DNA of 64,000 bases from Kushneria aurantia DSM 21353. GTDB taxonomy: Bacteria > Pseudomonadota > Gammaproteobacteria > Pseudomonadales > Halomonadaceae. The translations under genes were made by a program, and so were the position numbers. Positions 26,764 to 35,541 of the stretch are shown here, one piece after another. Under the pieces are notes generated by a model. The model was not told where the DNA came from. It searched no databases and was given only the letters and a program-made list of their open reading frames with translations. Where the stretch lies: assembly GCF_000382245.1 (NCBI RefSeq), contig NZ_KB907881.1, forward strand, positions 1 through 64,000. The letters are read 5' to 3'. Position 1 is the stretch's first letter. Every line of letters begins with the position of its first letter.

Positions 26764-27663
26764 ATGTCACAAGGCCTATCATCGGCGAGCGCCGCCCCGC
26801 AGGAAGTGGAACTCAAGATGGCGCTGGGCACCGGCGCCGCAGAGGCGCTGGCGTCTCATCCGCCACTGGCCGGGCTGGCGCCGCAGCGTCAGCGGCTGGC
26901 CAACGTCTATTTCGATACGCCCGAACGATCGCTGGAGCGCCACCGCATCGCGCTGCGCCTGCGCGCTGACGGCGAGCGCTGCGTACAAACGGTCAAGACC
27001 GCCGGCAGTGGCCGGGGCGGCCTTCACAGCCGCGGCGAATGGGAAGTCGAGCGCGAGCGCGAATGTCTTGATACCCACTGGTTGGCCCGGCTGGGTATCG
27101 CGCCCTTCGACGATGCGGCGCTGCGTGAGTCACTGATGCCGGTCTATCGTACCGATTTCGACCGGCGTAGCTGGCAAGTCGCGTTCAAAAGCAGCCACAT
27201 CGAGCTGGCACTGGATGAAGGAGAGATCGTCGCGGGCGAGCGTCGCACCTCGATTTTCGAGCTGGAGCTGGAGCTCAAGTCAGGAGAAGAGGCCGATCTC
27301 TGGGCACTGGTGGAAACGCTGGCCGAGCACTGCCCGATGCGTCCCGCCAACGCCAGCAAGGCTGCGCGAGCGGTAGCACTGCGCGACGGTCAACCGGCAC
27401 TGCCTGGCGGTGACTCGGCCGAGCTCGAGGCCGAGGCGTGCCTGGAGCGCGCCATTGCAGCGCTCGATGCTTTTCAGGACAGTGGCGACAATGACTATCT
27501 GCTGGCGGCGCGCCGGGCGCTGACCCTGCTGAGCCACCACGACGACGCGGTGGTCGCGGGGGCAGCGTCACGGCTGGTGCAGGCATTGACCGGCAGCAAC
27601 TGGCTCGACCAGCGCTTCGGGCAGTACTGGCTGGTGCTGATGCGGGCGCTGCGTGGCCGCTGA
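26764..27663 (+). CDS. CYTH-domain protein (inorganic triphosphatase-like)
   Basis: 299-residue cytosolic protein with an N-terminal CYTH domain: the EVELKM motif (ExExK, residues about 14-19), YFDTPERSLERHRIALRLR, HSRGEWEVE and SIFELELELKSGE supply the acidic and basic residues that line the triphosphate tunnel. The C-terminal 100 residues are helical and look like a shortened, degenerate CHAD-like region. It resembles E. coli YgiF (433 residues) but is shorter. Likely activity is metal-dependent hydrolysis of inorganic triphosphate. Divergent from the DUF47-pit operon, which may hint at a link with phosphate metabolism. Confidence 0.82.
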   Translation: MSQGLSSASAAPQEVELKMALGTGAAEALASHPPLAGLAPQRQRLANVYFDTPERSLERHRIALRLRADGERCVQTVKTAGSGRGGLHSRGEWEVERERECLDTHWLARLGIAPFDDAALRESLMPVYRTDFDRRSWQVAFKSSHIELALDEGEIVAGERRTSIFELELELKSGEEADLWALVETLAEHCPMRPANASKAARAVALRDGQPALPGGDSAELEAEACLERAIAALDAFQDSGDNDYLLAARRALTLLSHHDDAVVAGAASRLVQALTGSNWLDQRFGQYWLVLMRALRGR

Positions 27664-27670
27664 GGGCGGC

Positions 27671-29515
27671 TCACATCATCGGCCGTGGCAGCGGCTGCAG
27701 GTTGGACTGCAGCCGTGACAGCACATCCGGTGAGGACATCGGCCGGGCATAGATAAAGCCCTGAATCTGCTCCGCCCCCATGCGACGCACCGCTTCCAGG
27801 GTGCCGGCTTCCTCGACCCCCTCGACCACCACGTCGAACGACAGCCGGCGACAGAGATCCAGCACCGCCGTCATGACATGACGTTTGCGCGAATCGTGTT
27901 CGAGATCCATCACAAAGCGTCGGTCGATCTTGACGCAGTCCAGCGGCAGCTCGCAGAGCTGCGACAGCGACGAGTAGCCGCTGCCGAAATCGTCCAGCGC
28001 CACGCATACCCCCGCCTCGCGCAGCCGGGTCAGATGACGCTGGGCGAGTGTCGGCTCGGCCAGCACCGCCGATTCGGTGATTTCAAGGCTGACCCGTCTG
28101 GGGTCCACCTCATGGTGGCCGATCATGCCCATGATGTTATCGACCAGCGCCGGGTCCTTGAGCTGCTGACGGGAAAGATTGATGTTGATGACGAAATCAC
28201 TGCCGAAGCGCTCGGCGAAGGCGTCATCCTTGAGCAGCAGTAGTGCCTTGTCGATCAGCTGCTGGCTGAGCATGTGAATCAGCCCGGTAGACTCCGCTGC
28301 CTCGATGAAGACACCCGGATTGGCAATATTGCCCTCGCCGTCGGCGAGGCGCATCAGCGCTTCGAAGGCGACCACCCGGCCCTGCCTGGAGAGGCTGACG
28401 ATCGGCTGTAAAAAACACAGCACCCCGTCGTTGGCGAGCGCGGCGCGAATCAGCTGCTCACCGCGGCTGGCGCGGTTGACACGCTCCTGAAGGAGCTCGT
28501 CATAGTGATGCACGCTGCCCACGCCGGCGTCTCTGGCGCTGTGCAGTGCCATTCTGGCACGCTTGCGCACTTCCTCGATGCTCAGCCCGCAGTCGGCGGC
28601 GAATCTCACCACCCCGATCACATGCGACAGCCATACCCGCCCCATGCGGGTCTCGAGGGGACGGTTCAGTGCCCGGGTCAGCGGGTCAAGATACTGCTCG
28701 AGGGTGTCAGGGGTGCTTACCCGCAGCACCAGCGCATAGTTGAAATCCGGCAGCGCGATCAGCTCGGCATCCGGCAACAGGCCGCGCAGCATGGCGGCGA
28801 TATGACGCTGCAGATCGCAGGTCGTGGCGAAGTGATTGGACTCCACCAGCATCAGCGCATTGACCATGCTGATCTTGATCAGCGCATGCTGCTGGTGCGG
28901 CTCGGCCAGCAGACCGTCTTCGATCAGCTGTTCGAGCAGCTCGGCATTACCGAAACCGGTCTGCGAATCGCGAAACTGCTGATCGGTAATGTCATTCAAA
29001 ACGCCAACCACTATCGGCCTGCCGGACTTCTCACCGCGCACACCGAGGGCGCGCAGCGCCACACAGCGCCAGCTGCCGTTGCCGTCGCGCAGTCGCAGCG
29101 CCACGCACTGCAACCCCTCACCGCTCAGAGCGTTATGACACAGCCGGCGCACCAGGTGGCTGTCCGCCGGATAGACGCGCTCACACCACTGCTCGATGGT
29201 CTGCTCCAGGGCATCATTATCGTAGTGATAGAGCGCGCACCACTGGGGTGACATGACCAGCCTGTCGTGGCGAGGATTCCACTCCCAGCTGACATCGCTT
29301 TCGCCGACCAGCAGACGCTCGAGGGTATCACTGCCGGCGGGCTCGTCAGGGGGGTGGCCGTCGGCCTGCTCGAGCCGATCCAGCAGCGAGCTACAGCGCA
29401 CCAGCATGGCCGTCAGCTCTGTGCGGGCGTCATTGCTATCGCTTTCAAGTACTGCTGTCAGCTCGTCGGTCAAGCGACGAACCTCCTGCCGCAGTGCTGG
29501 TTGCGAAGGACTCAT
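27671..29515 (-). CDS. PAS-GGDEF-EAL protein, likely c-di-GMP phosphodiesterase
   Basis: 614-residue cytosolic signalling protein. Order: N-terminal helical segment, PAS domain (DVSWEWNPRHDRLVMSPQWC; residues about 75-185), a GGDEF-like domain (from SQTGFGNAELLEQL, about 190-350) and an EAL domain (about 360-605). The GGDEF signature is gone (LPDFNYALV in its place), so no diguanylate cyclase activity is expected. The EAL domain has its key residues: FEALMRL, ININLSRQQL, SLEITES, ALDDFGSGYSS, VKIDRRFV and VVEGVEE. It is convergent with the CYTH gene (stops 8 bp apart). Predicted c-di-GMP hydrolase tuned by PAS input. Confidence 0.88.
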   Translation of the reverse strand: MSPSQPALRQEVRRLTDELTAVLESDSNDARTELTAMLVRCSSLLDRLEQADGHPPDEPAGSDTLERLLVGESDVSWEWNPRHDRLVMSPQWCALYHYDNDALEQTIEQWCERVYPADSHLVRRLCHNALSGEGLQCVALRLRDGNGSWRCVALRALGVRGEKSGRPIVVGVLNDITDQQFRDSQTGFGNAELLEQLIEDGLLAEPHQQHALIKISMVNALMLVESNHFATTCDLQRHIAAMLRGLLPDAELIALPDFNYALVLRVSTPDTLEQYLDPLTRALNRPLETRMGRVWLSHVIGVVRFAADCGLSIEEVRKRARMALHSARDAGVGSVHHYDELLQERVNRASRGEQLIRAALANDGVLCFLQPIVSLSRQGRVVAFEALMRLADGEGNIANPGVFIEAAESTGLIHMLSQQLIDKALLLLKDDAFAERFGSDFVININLSRQQLKDPALVDNIMGMIGHHEVDPRRVSLEITESAVLAEPTLAQRHLTRLREAGVCVALDDFGSGYSSLSQLCELPLDCVKIDRRFVMDLEHDSRKRHVMTAVLDLCRRLSFDVVVEGVEEAGTLEAVRRMGAEQIQGFIYARPMSSPDVLSRLQSNLQPLPRPMM

Positions 29516-29760
29516 GCTCTACCCCATTAACTCTATAATGTCCGGCCACAGGTAAACGTCTTCGGACGGCTCACGATCAAGAGGCTATCCTGTTAGCGGC
29601 CTCGACCCAGGGCTGACCTGCCTACCGGTTTATCAGCCATATTGTGTAACGGCCGTTCGGACAAAAACTTGAAGCCTGCATCTCATGACATTGCGTTTTT
29701 GCCTGAAGCGTCTACGCGGATGCAGGTAAACGCCTGCAGGCAAGCGCCAACGGAGAGAGC
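29516..29760. other. divergent promoter region between the EAL protein and K+ channel genes
   Basis: 245 bp without a credible gene; it must hold two divergent promoters. Nothing specific recognised apart from short inverted GC-rich stretches near 29590-29660. Confidence 0.4.
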
Positions 29761-30792
29761 GTGAACGAAACCTCACAAAAGAAACGACCTTCCCTGCGCG
29801 ACCGCCTCTTTCATGTCATCTTCGAATCGGATACGCCGATGGCGCGGGGCTTCGATATCGTGCTGATCGTGCTGATACTGCTCAGTGTCACGGTGGTCAT
29901 GCTCGACAGCGTGGCCGCGTGGCGGGCGCGGTACGGCACGCTTTTCCATACCCTCGAGTGGGGCTTTACGCTGATTTTCACACTCGAATACGCACTGCGC
30001 CTTTACTGTCTCGAAAGACCGCTGCGCTATGCCCGCAGTCCCTATGGGCTGATCGACCTGATCAGCATTCTGCCCTCCTGGTTGAGCCTGATCATACCCG
30101 GCGCCAACTCGCTGCTGGTGGTACGCGTACTGCGCATCATGCGGCTTTTCCGTGTCTTGCGGCTGATGGAGTTCGTCGGCGAGGGGCATCTGCTGATGGA
30201 AGCGCTCAGGCGCAGCCACGCCAAGATTTTGATGTTCTTTCTGACCGTAATGGCGCTGGTCATCGTGTTCGGCGCCATGATTTATCTGATCGAGCCGATC
30301 GAAGCGGGTTTCACCAGCATTCCGCGCTCCATCTACTGGGCAATCGTCACCATGACCACGGTCGGCTATGGCGATATCGCGCCGATCACGCCGCTGGGGC
30401 AGTTCATCTCGGCGATGATGATGATTCTTGGCTACTCGATTCTCGCCGTCCCCACCGGGGTCTTCTCCGCCGAGGTGATGCGTTCGATTCGCCAGAACCG
30501 CTACTCCGAGGAGGCCTGCCCGGGCTGCGGCCACGAAGGCCACGAAAAGGACGCCCAATACTGCCGGCTGTGCGGCACCTGGCTGGACGAGGACAGCGAC
30601 GACCCCAACCGCGAGGCGCTGGAGCGCGAAAAGGAGAAACTGCGCGAGGAGCGCGAGGCGTTCAAGGAAGAAACCGCGAAGGTCGAGCGCGAACGTAGCG
30701 AAGCGGAAGAGCGCGACAATGAGAGCGGTGCAGAGGGGGACGACGCCGATGAGGACAAGCCCCCCGAAGACAACAGCGACGAGCGCCGCTGA
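29761..30792 (+). CDS. voltage-gated-type K+ channel with cytosolic Cys4 motif
   Basis: 343-residue inner-membrane channel with a six-helix Kv layout: S1-S3 (about residues 32-112), an S4 with regularly spaced arginines (RVLRIMRLFRVLRL, 122-136), S5, and pore helix with the K+ selectivity filter TTVGYGD (199-205), then S6. The start is GTG at 29761. After S6 comes a four-cysteine zinc-ribbon-like motif (C253, C256, C268, C271; CPGCGHEG...QYCRLCGTW) and a highly charged Glu/Arg-rich tail of about 65 residues, probably helical or disordered. Role: K+ conductance, possibly in osmotic or membrane-potential control in a salt-tolerant organism. Confidence 0.9.
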   Translation: MNETSQKKRPSLRDRLFHVIFESDTPMARGFDIVLIVLILLSVTVVMLDSVAAWRARYGTLFHTLEWGFTLIFTLEYALRLYCLERPLRYARSPYGLIDLISILPSWLSLIIPGANSLLVVRVLRIMRLFRVLRLMEFVGEGHLLMEALRRSHAKILMFFLTVMALVIVFGAMIYLIEPIEAGFTSIPRSIYWAIVTMTTVGYGDIAPITPLGQFISAMMMILGYSILAVPTGVFSAEVMRSIRQNRYSEEACPGCGHEGHEKDAQYCRLCGTWLDEDSDDPNREALEREKEKLREEREAFKEETAKVERERSEAEERDNESGAEGDDADEDKPPEDNSDERR

Positions 30793-30815
30793 AGGCTCTC
30801 GGGGGACCGCTGCCG

Positions 30816-31436
30816 TCAGGTGAAGGGGGCGAGATCTCCCCTGCCCTCGCGCAGCACCTCGGGCGGCAGGGTGCGCATATCCAGCACCGTGGTCGGCTCC
30901 ATGGGACAGGCGCCGCCATCGATCACCGCCTCCAGATGGGCGCCGAAGCGCTCACGCACCGTTTCGGCCTCGGTCATTGCCAACTCCTCACCGGGAGGAA
31001 TCAGGGTCACGCTCATCAAGGGGGCGCCGGCCGCCTCGACGATGGCGCGGGCGATGCGGTGATCCGGCACGCGAATACCGATGGTGCGTCTTTTGGGATG
31101 CAACAGCAGCCTCGGCACCTCGCTGGTGGCATCCAGGATGAAGGTATAGGCGCCCGGGGTGTGCGCCTTCAGCAGGCGAAACACCGGGCTGTCCATACGG
31201 GCGTAGCTGCCGATCTCGTTGAGATCGGGAAACACCAGGGTGAAGTTGTGACGGTCGTCCAGGCCGCGCAGCCACTTGATCTTCTCCACCCCTTTCTTGT
31301 TGCCGGGCAGACAGCCCAGCGCATAGCCGGAGTCGGTCGGGTAAGCGATCACCCCGCCCTGCTCGAGAATATCGCGGGTGCGGTCCAGCAGCCGCTTCTG
31401 CGGCGTTTCCGGGTGAAGGGCAAAGAACTGGCTCAT
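30816..31436 (-). CDS. yciO: YciO-family (Sua5/YrdC fold) protein
   Basis: 206-residue cytosolic protein, same length as E. coli YciO, with the Sua5/YciO/YrdC fold: GGVIAYPTDSGYALGC at the N-terminus, PGAYTFILDATSEVPRLL, RRTIGIRVPDHRIARAI and GGACPMEPTTVLDM near the end. YrdC/TsaC relatives make threonylcarbamoyl-AMP for tRNA t6A; YciO itself is a paralogue with unclear or low activity of this kind. Its start overlaps the stop of the PHP gene (ATGA), so the two are co-translated, as in E. coli yciV-yciO. Confidence 0.93.
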   Translation of the reverse strand: MSQFFALHPETPQKRLLDRTRDILEQGGVIAYPTDSGYALGCLPGNKKGVEKIKWLRGLDDRHNFTLVFPDLNEIGSYARMDSPVFRLLKAHTPGAYTFILDATSEVPRLLLHPKRRTIGIRVPDHRIARAIVEAAGAPLMSVTLIPPGEELAMTEAETVRERFGAHLEAVIDGGACPMEPTTVLDMRTLPPEVLREGRGDLAPFT

Positions 31437-32347
31437 GGTGTCTCTCCTGACAGGGTGTCGGCAGCGCCAGTGCGCTCGGCCGCTGTAAAAGCGCTCACCA
31501 GCCGTGAATGCTGCCAGATGGGGGCCAGCGCGCTGCGCGGCGGCGGTGAAAAGGTGCCCGGCGCCAGCGCCCCGCCGGGATAATGAAAGTCGCTTCCCAG
31601 CGAAGCGTAAAGCTCCCTTTTGGCCAACAGCGAGGCGAGATCGCGGCTGCGATCATCATTCTGAAAACCGTTGACCAGCTCGCCGGCTTCGCCACCGGCG
31701 GCGACGAAGTCATCCAGCAGCATGCTCAGCTTGCGACGCGTCAGGCGGTAGCGAAGCGGATGCGCCAGTACCGCCACACCACCGCCGTCGGCGATCGCCG
31801 TCAGCGTCTCGCCCAAATCCGGCCAGTGCAGCTTCACATCGCCGGGCCGGCCGGCCCCCAGGTAGCGCTTGAAGGCGGCTTGTATATCGGGCACCAGCCC
31901 GGCTTCGACCAGCGCGCGGGCGAAATCGGGGCGGCCCAGCAGACGCGCGCCGTCGCTCTGCTCGCGGGCCCGGGCCATGGCGTTATCCAGCCCGATCTTC
32001 TCCAGCCGCGCGGCGATCTCCTCGGCGCGCACCTCGCGCGCCTGCGCCTGGCGCGCCAGCAATGCCCCCAGCGCAGCCCCGGGCGCGCCGCACCACAGCG
32101 CCACCACGTGAATACCCACGCCCTGCCAGCGGGTCGACAGCTCCACCCCCGGCACCAGCGTCAGCCCCAGTTCGGCGGCGCGCTGCCCTGCCTCATCGAC
32201 GCCGTCAATGGTATCGTGATCGGTCAGCGCCACGCAGGAGAGACCGCGCCGCTGACACAGCTCGATCAGCGCCGCCGGCGCAAGCCGGCCGTCGGAGGCG
32301 GTGGAGTGCATGTGCAGATCGAGATGGCGCGTCTCGCCGAGCGACAT
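31433..32347 (-). CDS. yciV: PHP-domain phosphoesterase (RNase AM/YciV, TrpH-like)
   Basis: 304-residue cytosolic metal-dependent phosphoesterase with the PHP signature HLDLHMHSTASDG (residues 8-20), ALTDHDTIDG, PGVELSTRW and a C-terminal GSDFHYPGG, which together form the trinuclear metal site. The E. coli relative (RNase AM) matures 5' ends of rRNAs and degrades pAp/oligoribonucleotides. Start at 32347 chosen from the family N-terminus (MSLGETRHLDLH); longer in-frame starts at 32416 and 32455 exist, the latter with a possible AGGA. First gene of the pair with yciO; divergent from yciB. Confidence 0.88.
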   Translation of the reverse strand: MSLGETRHLDLHMHSTASDGRLAPAALIELCQRRGLSCVALTDHDTIDGVDEAGQRAAELGLTLVPGVELSTRWQGVGIHVVALWCGAPGAALGALLARQAQAREVRAEEIAARLEKIGLDNAMARAREQSDGARLLGRPDFARALVEAGLVPDIQAAFKRYLGAGRPGDVKLHWPDLGETLTAIADGGGVAVLAHPLRYRLTRRKLSMLLDDFVAAGGEAGELVNGFQNDDRSRDLASLLAKRELYASLGSDFHYPGGALAPGTFSPPPRSALAPIWQHSRLVSAFTAAERTGAADTLSGETP

Positions 32348-32479
32348 CCGCGTAGAGAAAACGTCGATAGCCGGGCTCCTCGAATTCGATGGGGCGCACG
32401 CCCCGAATAGCGTCATGTTGCGGGCGCTATCGAGGAGAATCAATCTCACCGTCATACAGGGAGTCCTGAAGACACCGCC

Positions 32480-33025
32480 ATGAAAATGCTGCTCGATTTT
32501 CTCCCCATCGCGATCTTCGTGGTGGTCTATCACGTCACTCACAATATTGTCCTGGCCACGGCCGTGCTGATTCCGGCCACCGTGCTCCAGGTGCTGGTAA
32601 GCTGGTGGTGCTGGCAGCGGCTGGAGAAGATGCACCTGGTCACCCTGGCGCTGGTAGTGGTTATGGGCGGCGCTACCGTGCTGCTGGGCGACGGCGATTT
32701 CATCAAGTGGAAACCGACCGTGGTCAACTGGCTATTCGCGGTGGCCTTTCTCGTCTCGCCGCTGTTTGGCGGCCGAGTGCTGCTGGAGCGCATGATGGGT
32801 CAGACGCTGAGCCTGCCACAGGCCGTTTGGCGACGACTCAACCTCGCCTGGGTGCTGTTCTTTATTGCCATGGGCGCGGTCAACATCGCCGTTTTCATGC
32901 AGTTCAGCGAGGAGACCTGGGTCAACTTCAAGCTGTTCGGCATGATGGGGCTGACGCTGCTGTTCGTGCTCGCCCAGGGCGCCTATATGGCCCGCTACCT
33001 GCCTCGTGACGAGCGCAGTGACTGA
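32480..33025 (+). CDS. yciB: YciB/intracellular septation protein A
   Basis: 181-residue inner-membrane protein with five hydrophobic helices. The family N-terminus [18 protein letters not shown] is clear, as are [13 protein letters not shown]-like ([17 protein letters not shown]) and [18 protein letters not shown]. YciB affects cell-envelope synthesis and septation in E. coli. Followed by yciI at 32 bp spacing, probably one operon. Confidence 0.95.
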   Translation: MKMLLDFLPIAIFVVVYHVTHNIVLATAVLIPATVLQVLVSWWCWQRLEKMHLVTLALVVVMGGATVLLGDGDFIKWKPTVVNWLFAVAFLVSPLFGGRVLLERMMGQTLSLPQAVWRRLNLAWVLFFIAMGAVNIAVFMQFSEETWVNFKLFGMMGLTLLFVLAQGAYMARYLPRDERSD

Positions 33026-33057
33026 TCACCTGTTTTCAACCACGGAGGAAGCACAAC

Positions 33058-33357
33058 ATGCTCTACGCCATTATCGGTGAGGATGTGGACGACAGCCTCG
33101 AGGCGCGCCACCGCGCACGCCCCGACCACCTGGCGCGCATCGAGGCACTGCGCGACGAGGGGCGCCTGCTGCTGGCCGGCCCCTTTCCCGCAGTGGATGG
33201 CAGCGACCCGGGCGAGGCGGGCTTCACCGGCAGCCTGATCGTGGCCGAGTTCGAATCGCTGGCGCAGGCGCGCGAATGGGCCGATGCCGACCCCTACATG
33301 GGCGCCGGCGTTTATTCACAGGTCAGCGTCAAACCCTTCAAAAAGGTGCTGCCCTGA
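33058..33357 (+). CDS. yciI: YciI-family protein
   Basis: 99-residue cytosolic protein of the YciI/YCII family (alpha-beta ferredoxin-like dimer). It has [28 protein letters not shown] with the conserved His, [31 protein letters not shown] and [25 protein letters not shown] strong GGAGGAA precedes the ATG. Function in E. coli is not settled; a phosphatase or peroxide-linked role has been proposed for relatives. Downstream of yciB as in E. coli. Confidence 0.93.
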   Translation: MLYAIIGEDVDDSLEARHRARPDHLARIEALRDEGRLLLAGPFPAVDGSDPGEAGFTGSLIVAEFESLAQAREWADADPYMGAGVYSQVSVKPFKKVLP

Positions 33358-33540
33358 AGGCGTTCGCCTGACATGGCGACCCCTTCGTACCGCCATTCAT
33401 CCAAAGGATATGCGTTATGCACACCGGCGGTGGATAACACTGTGACAACGCTGTGCGGGGCCGGCGAACAGATTGCGCCAGCCGTTATCAGCGCCGGCCC
33501 TGTCATAATTGTTTAATTATTGAGCAATCGGAAGCGCGTT

Positions 33541-35541
33541 GTGGATACTCCACCCCCCGAACCCTTCGCCCTCGAGCACGCGCACCTCGGCTGGGGCGAG
33601 CACAACGCCCCCGAGGCGCTCGACTACGGCGATATCTACTTCTCTCGCGAGAGCGGGCGGCAGGAGACGCAGCACGTTTTCATCAACGGCAACGACCTGC
33701 CGGCGCGCTTTTCACAGTGGCAGCGGGCGCGTCCCTTTGTGGTCGGTGAGAGCGGCTTCGGCAGCGGGCTCAACATGCTGTGCGTGGCACGCTGTTTTCT
33801 CGACTGCGCCCCCGAGCGCGCGCGTCTTCACCTCGTTTCCAGCGAACGCCACCCCTTCAGCGCCGCCGATCTGGCCCGCGCGCTGAGTGCACAGGAGGAT
33901 CTTGCCGACCTGCGTGAAGCGCTGATCGAGCAGTGGCCGCCGCCGCAGGTGGGGGTGCATCGGCTGCTGCTGCATCCGCGCATCACCCTCGATCTGCACT
34001 TCGGCGACGCCGCCGAACGCCTGACACAGCTGGTCGGCCGGATCGACGCCTGGTGTCTCGACGGCTTCGCGCCGGCCAAAAATCCGCAGATGTGGCGCCC
34101 CGAACTGTTCGCGGCACTGGCACAGGCAAGCCGCCCCGGGGCCACCTTTGCTACCTTCACCTGCGCCGGGGTGGTCAAGCGCGGTCTCAAGGCAGTGGGA
34201 TTTCAAATCGGCAAGCGCCCGGGCTTCGGCCGCAAGCGGGAGATGCTGTGCGGCCATTTTGCCGCGTCGCCGCTGGCGTACCATCGCGCGCCCTGGCGCT
34301 TCGGCGCTGTCCACCGGGCTGTCGGACAGGATGCCCATATTGTCGTGGTCGGCGCCGGTATCGCCGGCAGCGCCACCGCCCACGCCCTGGCCCGGCGCGG
34401 CCGACGGGTCACGCTTGTCGACGCCGCGGCGCCCGGCGCCGGTGCTTCCGGCAATCACCAGGGCGCGCTCTATATTCGCCTTGCCGCCGAGCGTAATCCG
34501 CAGAGTCGCTTCTATCTCGCCGCACTGGGCTGGACGCTGCGCTGGCTGGCGCAGCTGGACCCGGCGCAGCGGCTGTGGCAGCCCTGCGGCGTGCTGCAGC
34601 TGGCCGGCGGCCCGCGCGAGGCCGAGCGCCAACGGCGCACCCTGGCCCACTGGCAGCTGCCGGCCGAGCTGGTGCGCGGTGTCGACCGCAGGGAAGCCGA
34701 GCAGCTGGCCGGCCAGCCGCTGGCCGACGCCGTGGCAGGCGCGCTTTACTATCCCACCGCCGGCTGGGTGCGCCCGGCACGGCTCTGTGAACGGCTCGCC
34801 GATACCCCGGGAGTGACGTTCCGGCGCGCCGCCGTCACCCGGATTGGCCACGACGACGCCGAACGGCCGCTGGTAACCCTCGACGGCAGCGAGTCGCTGT
34901 CGGCGGATCGCGTCGTGGTGGCCTGCGCCGGCGGCGCGGCGGCACTGTTTGACGACGCCTTTCTGCCGCTACAGGCGGTGCGCGGTCAGGTGAGCCATTT
35001 TCGTCTGAATGACAGCAGCATGGCACTGTCGCCGCGCTGTGTGGTGTGCGCCGGCGGCTATGTACCGCCGGCGCTCGACGGCGTGCAGAGCCTGGGCGCC
35101 TCCTTCGTACCCAACGACGCCGACAGCGGCCTGCGCGCGGCGGAGGACAGCGCCAACCGGGCGGAGCTGGCACGCGCCCTGCCGGCGCTTGACGAAGCGC
35201 TCGAGAGCTGCAAGCCGCTCGCCTCGCGCAGCGCCGTGCGCTGCGCCAGCCCTGACAAGTCCCCCTGGGTGGGGCCGCTGCCGGCGGCGAACGCCTGGCG
35301 TCACGACTACGCGGCGCTGGCTTTTGACGCCACGCGCATGCCGTTTCGCCACGGCCGCTATCTGCCGGGGGTATGGGTCAATCTCGCCCACGGCTCGCGC
35401 GGGCTGGTGAGCGCGCCGCTGAGCGCCGAACTGATCGCCTCGCAGCTGTGCGACGAGGCGCTGCCGCTGGAGGACGAACTGGTCGAGCACCTGCATCCGG
35501 GGCGGCGTTTGATCAGGGCGATGATCAGAAGGACGCTATAG
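33541..35541 (+). CDS. mnmC: tRNA 5-methylaminomethyl-2-thiouridine synthesis bifunctional protein MnmC
   Basis: 666-residue cytosolic enzyme finishing the wobble modification mnm5s2U34 of tRNAs for Lys, Glu and others. The N-terminal methyltransferase domain (MnmC2, about 1-230) has WGEHNAPEALDYGDIYFSR, VGESGFGSGLNMLC (SAM site) and WCLDGFAPAKNPQMW. The C-terminal FAD oxidase domain (MnmC1) starts with the Rossmann motif VVGAGIAGSATAHALARRG and ends with NLAHGSRGLVSAPLSAELIA. Start set at GTG 33541, with GGAAG at good spacing; this gives almost the E. coli length (668). Its end overlaps the convergent bactofilin-fusion gene by 6 bp. Confidence 0.95.
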   Translation: MDTPPPEPFALEHAHLGWGEHNAPEALDYGDIYFSRESGRQETQHVFINGNDLPARFSQWQRARPFVVGESGFGSGLNMLCVARCFLDCAPERARLHLVSSERHPFSAADLARALSAQEDLADLREALIEQWPPPQVGVHRLLLHPRITLDLHFGDAAERLTQLVGRIDAWCLDGFAPAKNPQMWRPELFAALAQASRPGATFATFTCAGVVKRGLKAVGFQIGKRPGFGRKREMLCGHFAASPLAYHRAPWRFGAVHRAVGQDAHIVVVGAGIAGSATAHALARRGRRVTLVDAAAPGAGASGNHQGALYIRLAAERNPQSRFYLAALGWTLRWLAQLDPAQRLWQPCGVLQLAGGPREAERQRRTLAHWQLPAELVRGVDRREAEQLAGQPLADAVAGALYYPTAGWVRPARLCERLADTPGVTFRRAAVTRIGHDDAERPLVTLDGSESLSADRVVVACAGGAAALFDDAFLPLQAVRGQVSHFRLNDSSMALSPRCVVCAGGYVPPALDGVQSLGASFVPNDADSGLRAAEDSANRAELARALPALDEALESCKPLASRSAVRCASPDKSPWVGPLPAANAWRHDYAALAFDATRMPFRHGRYLPGVWVNLAHGSRGLVSAPLSAELIASQLCDEALPLEDELVEHLHPGRRLIRAMIRRTL

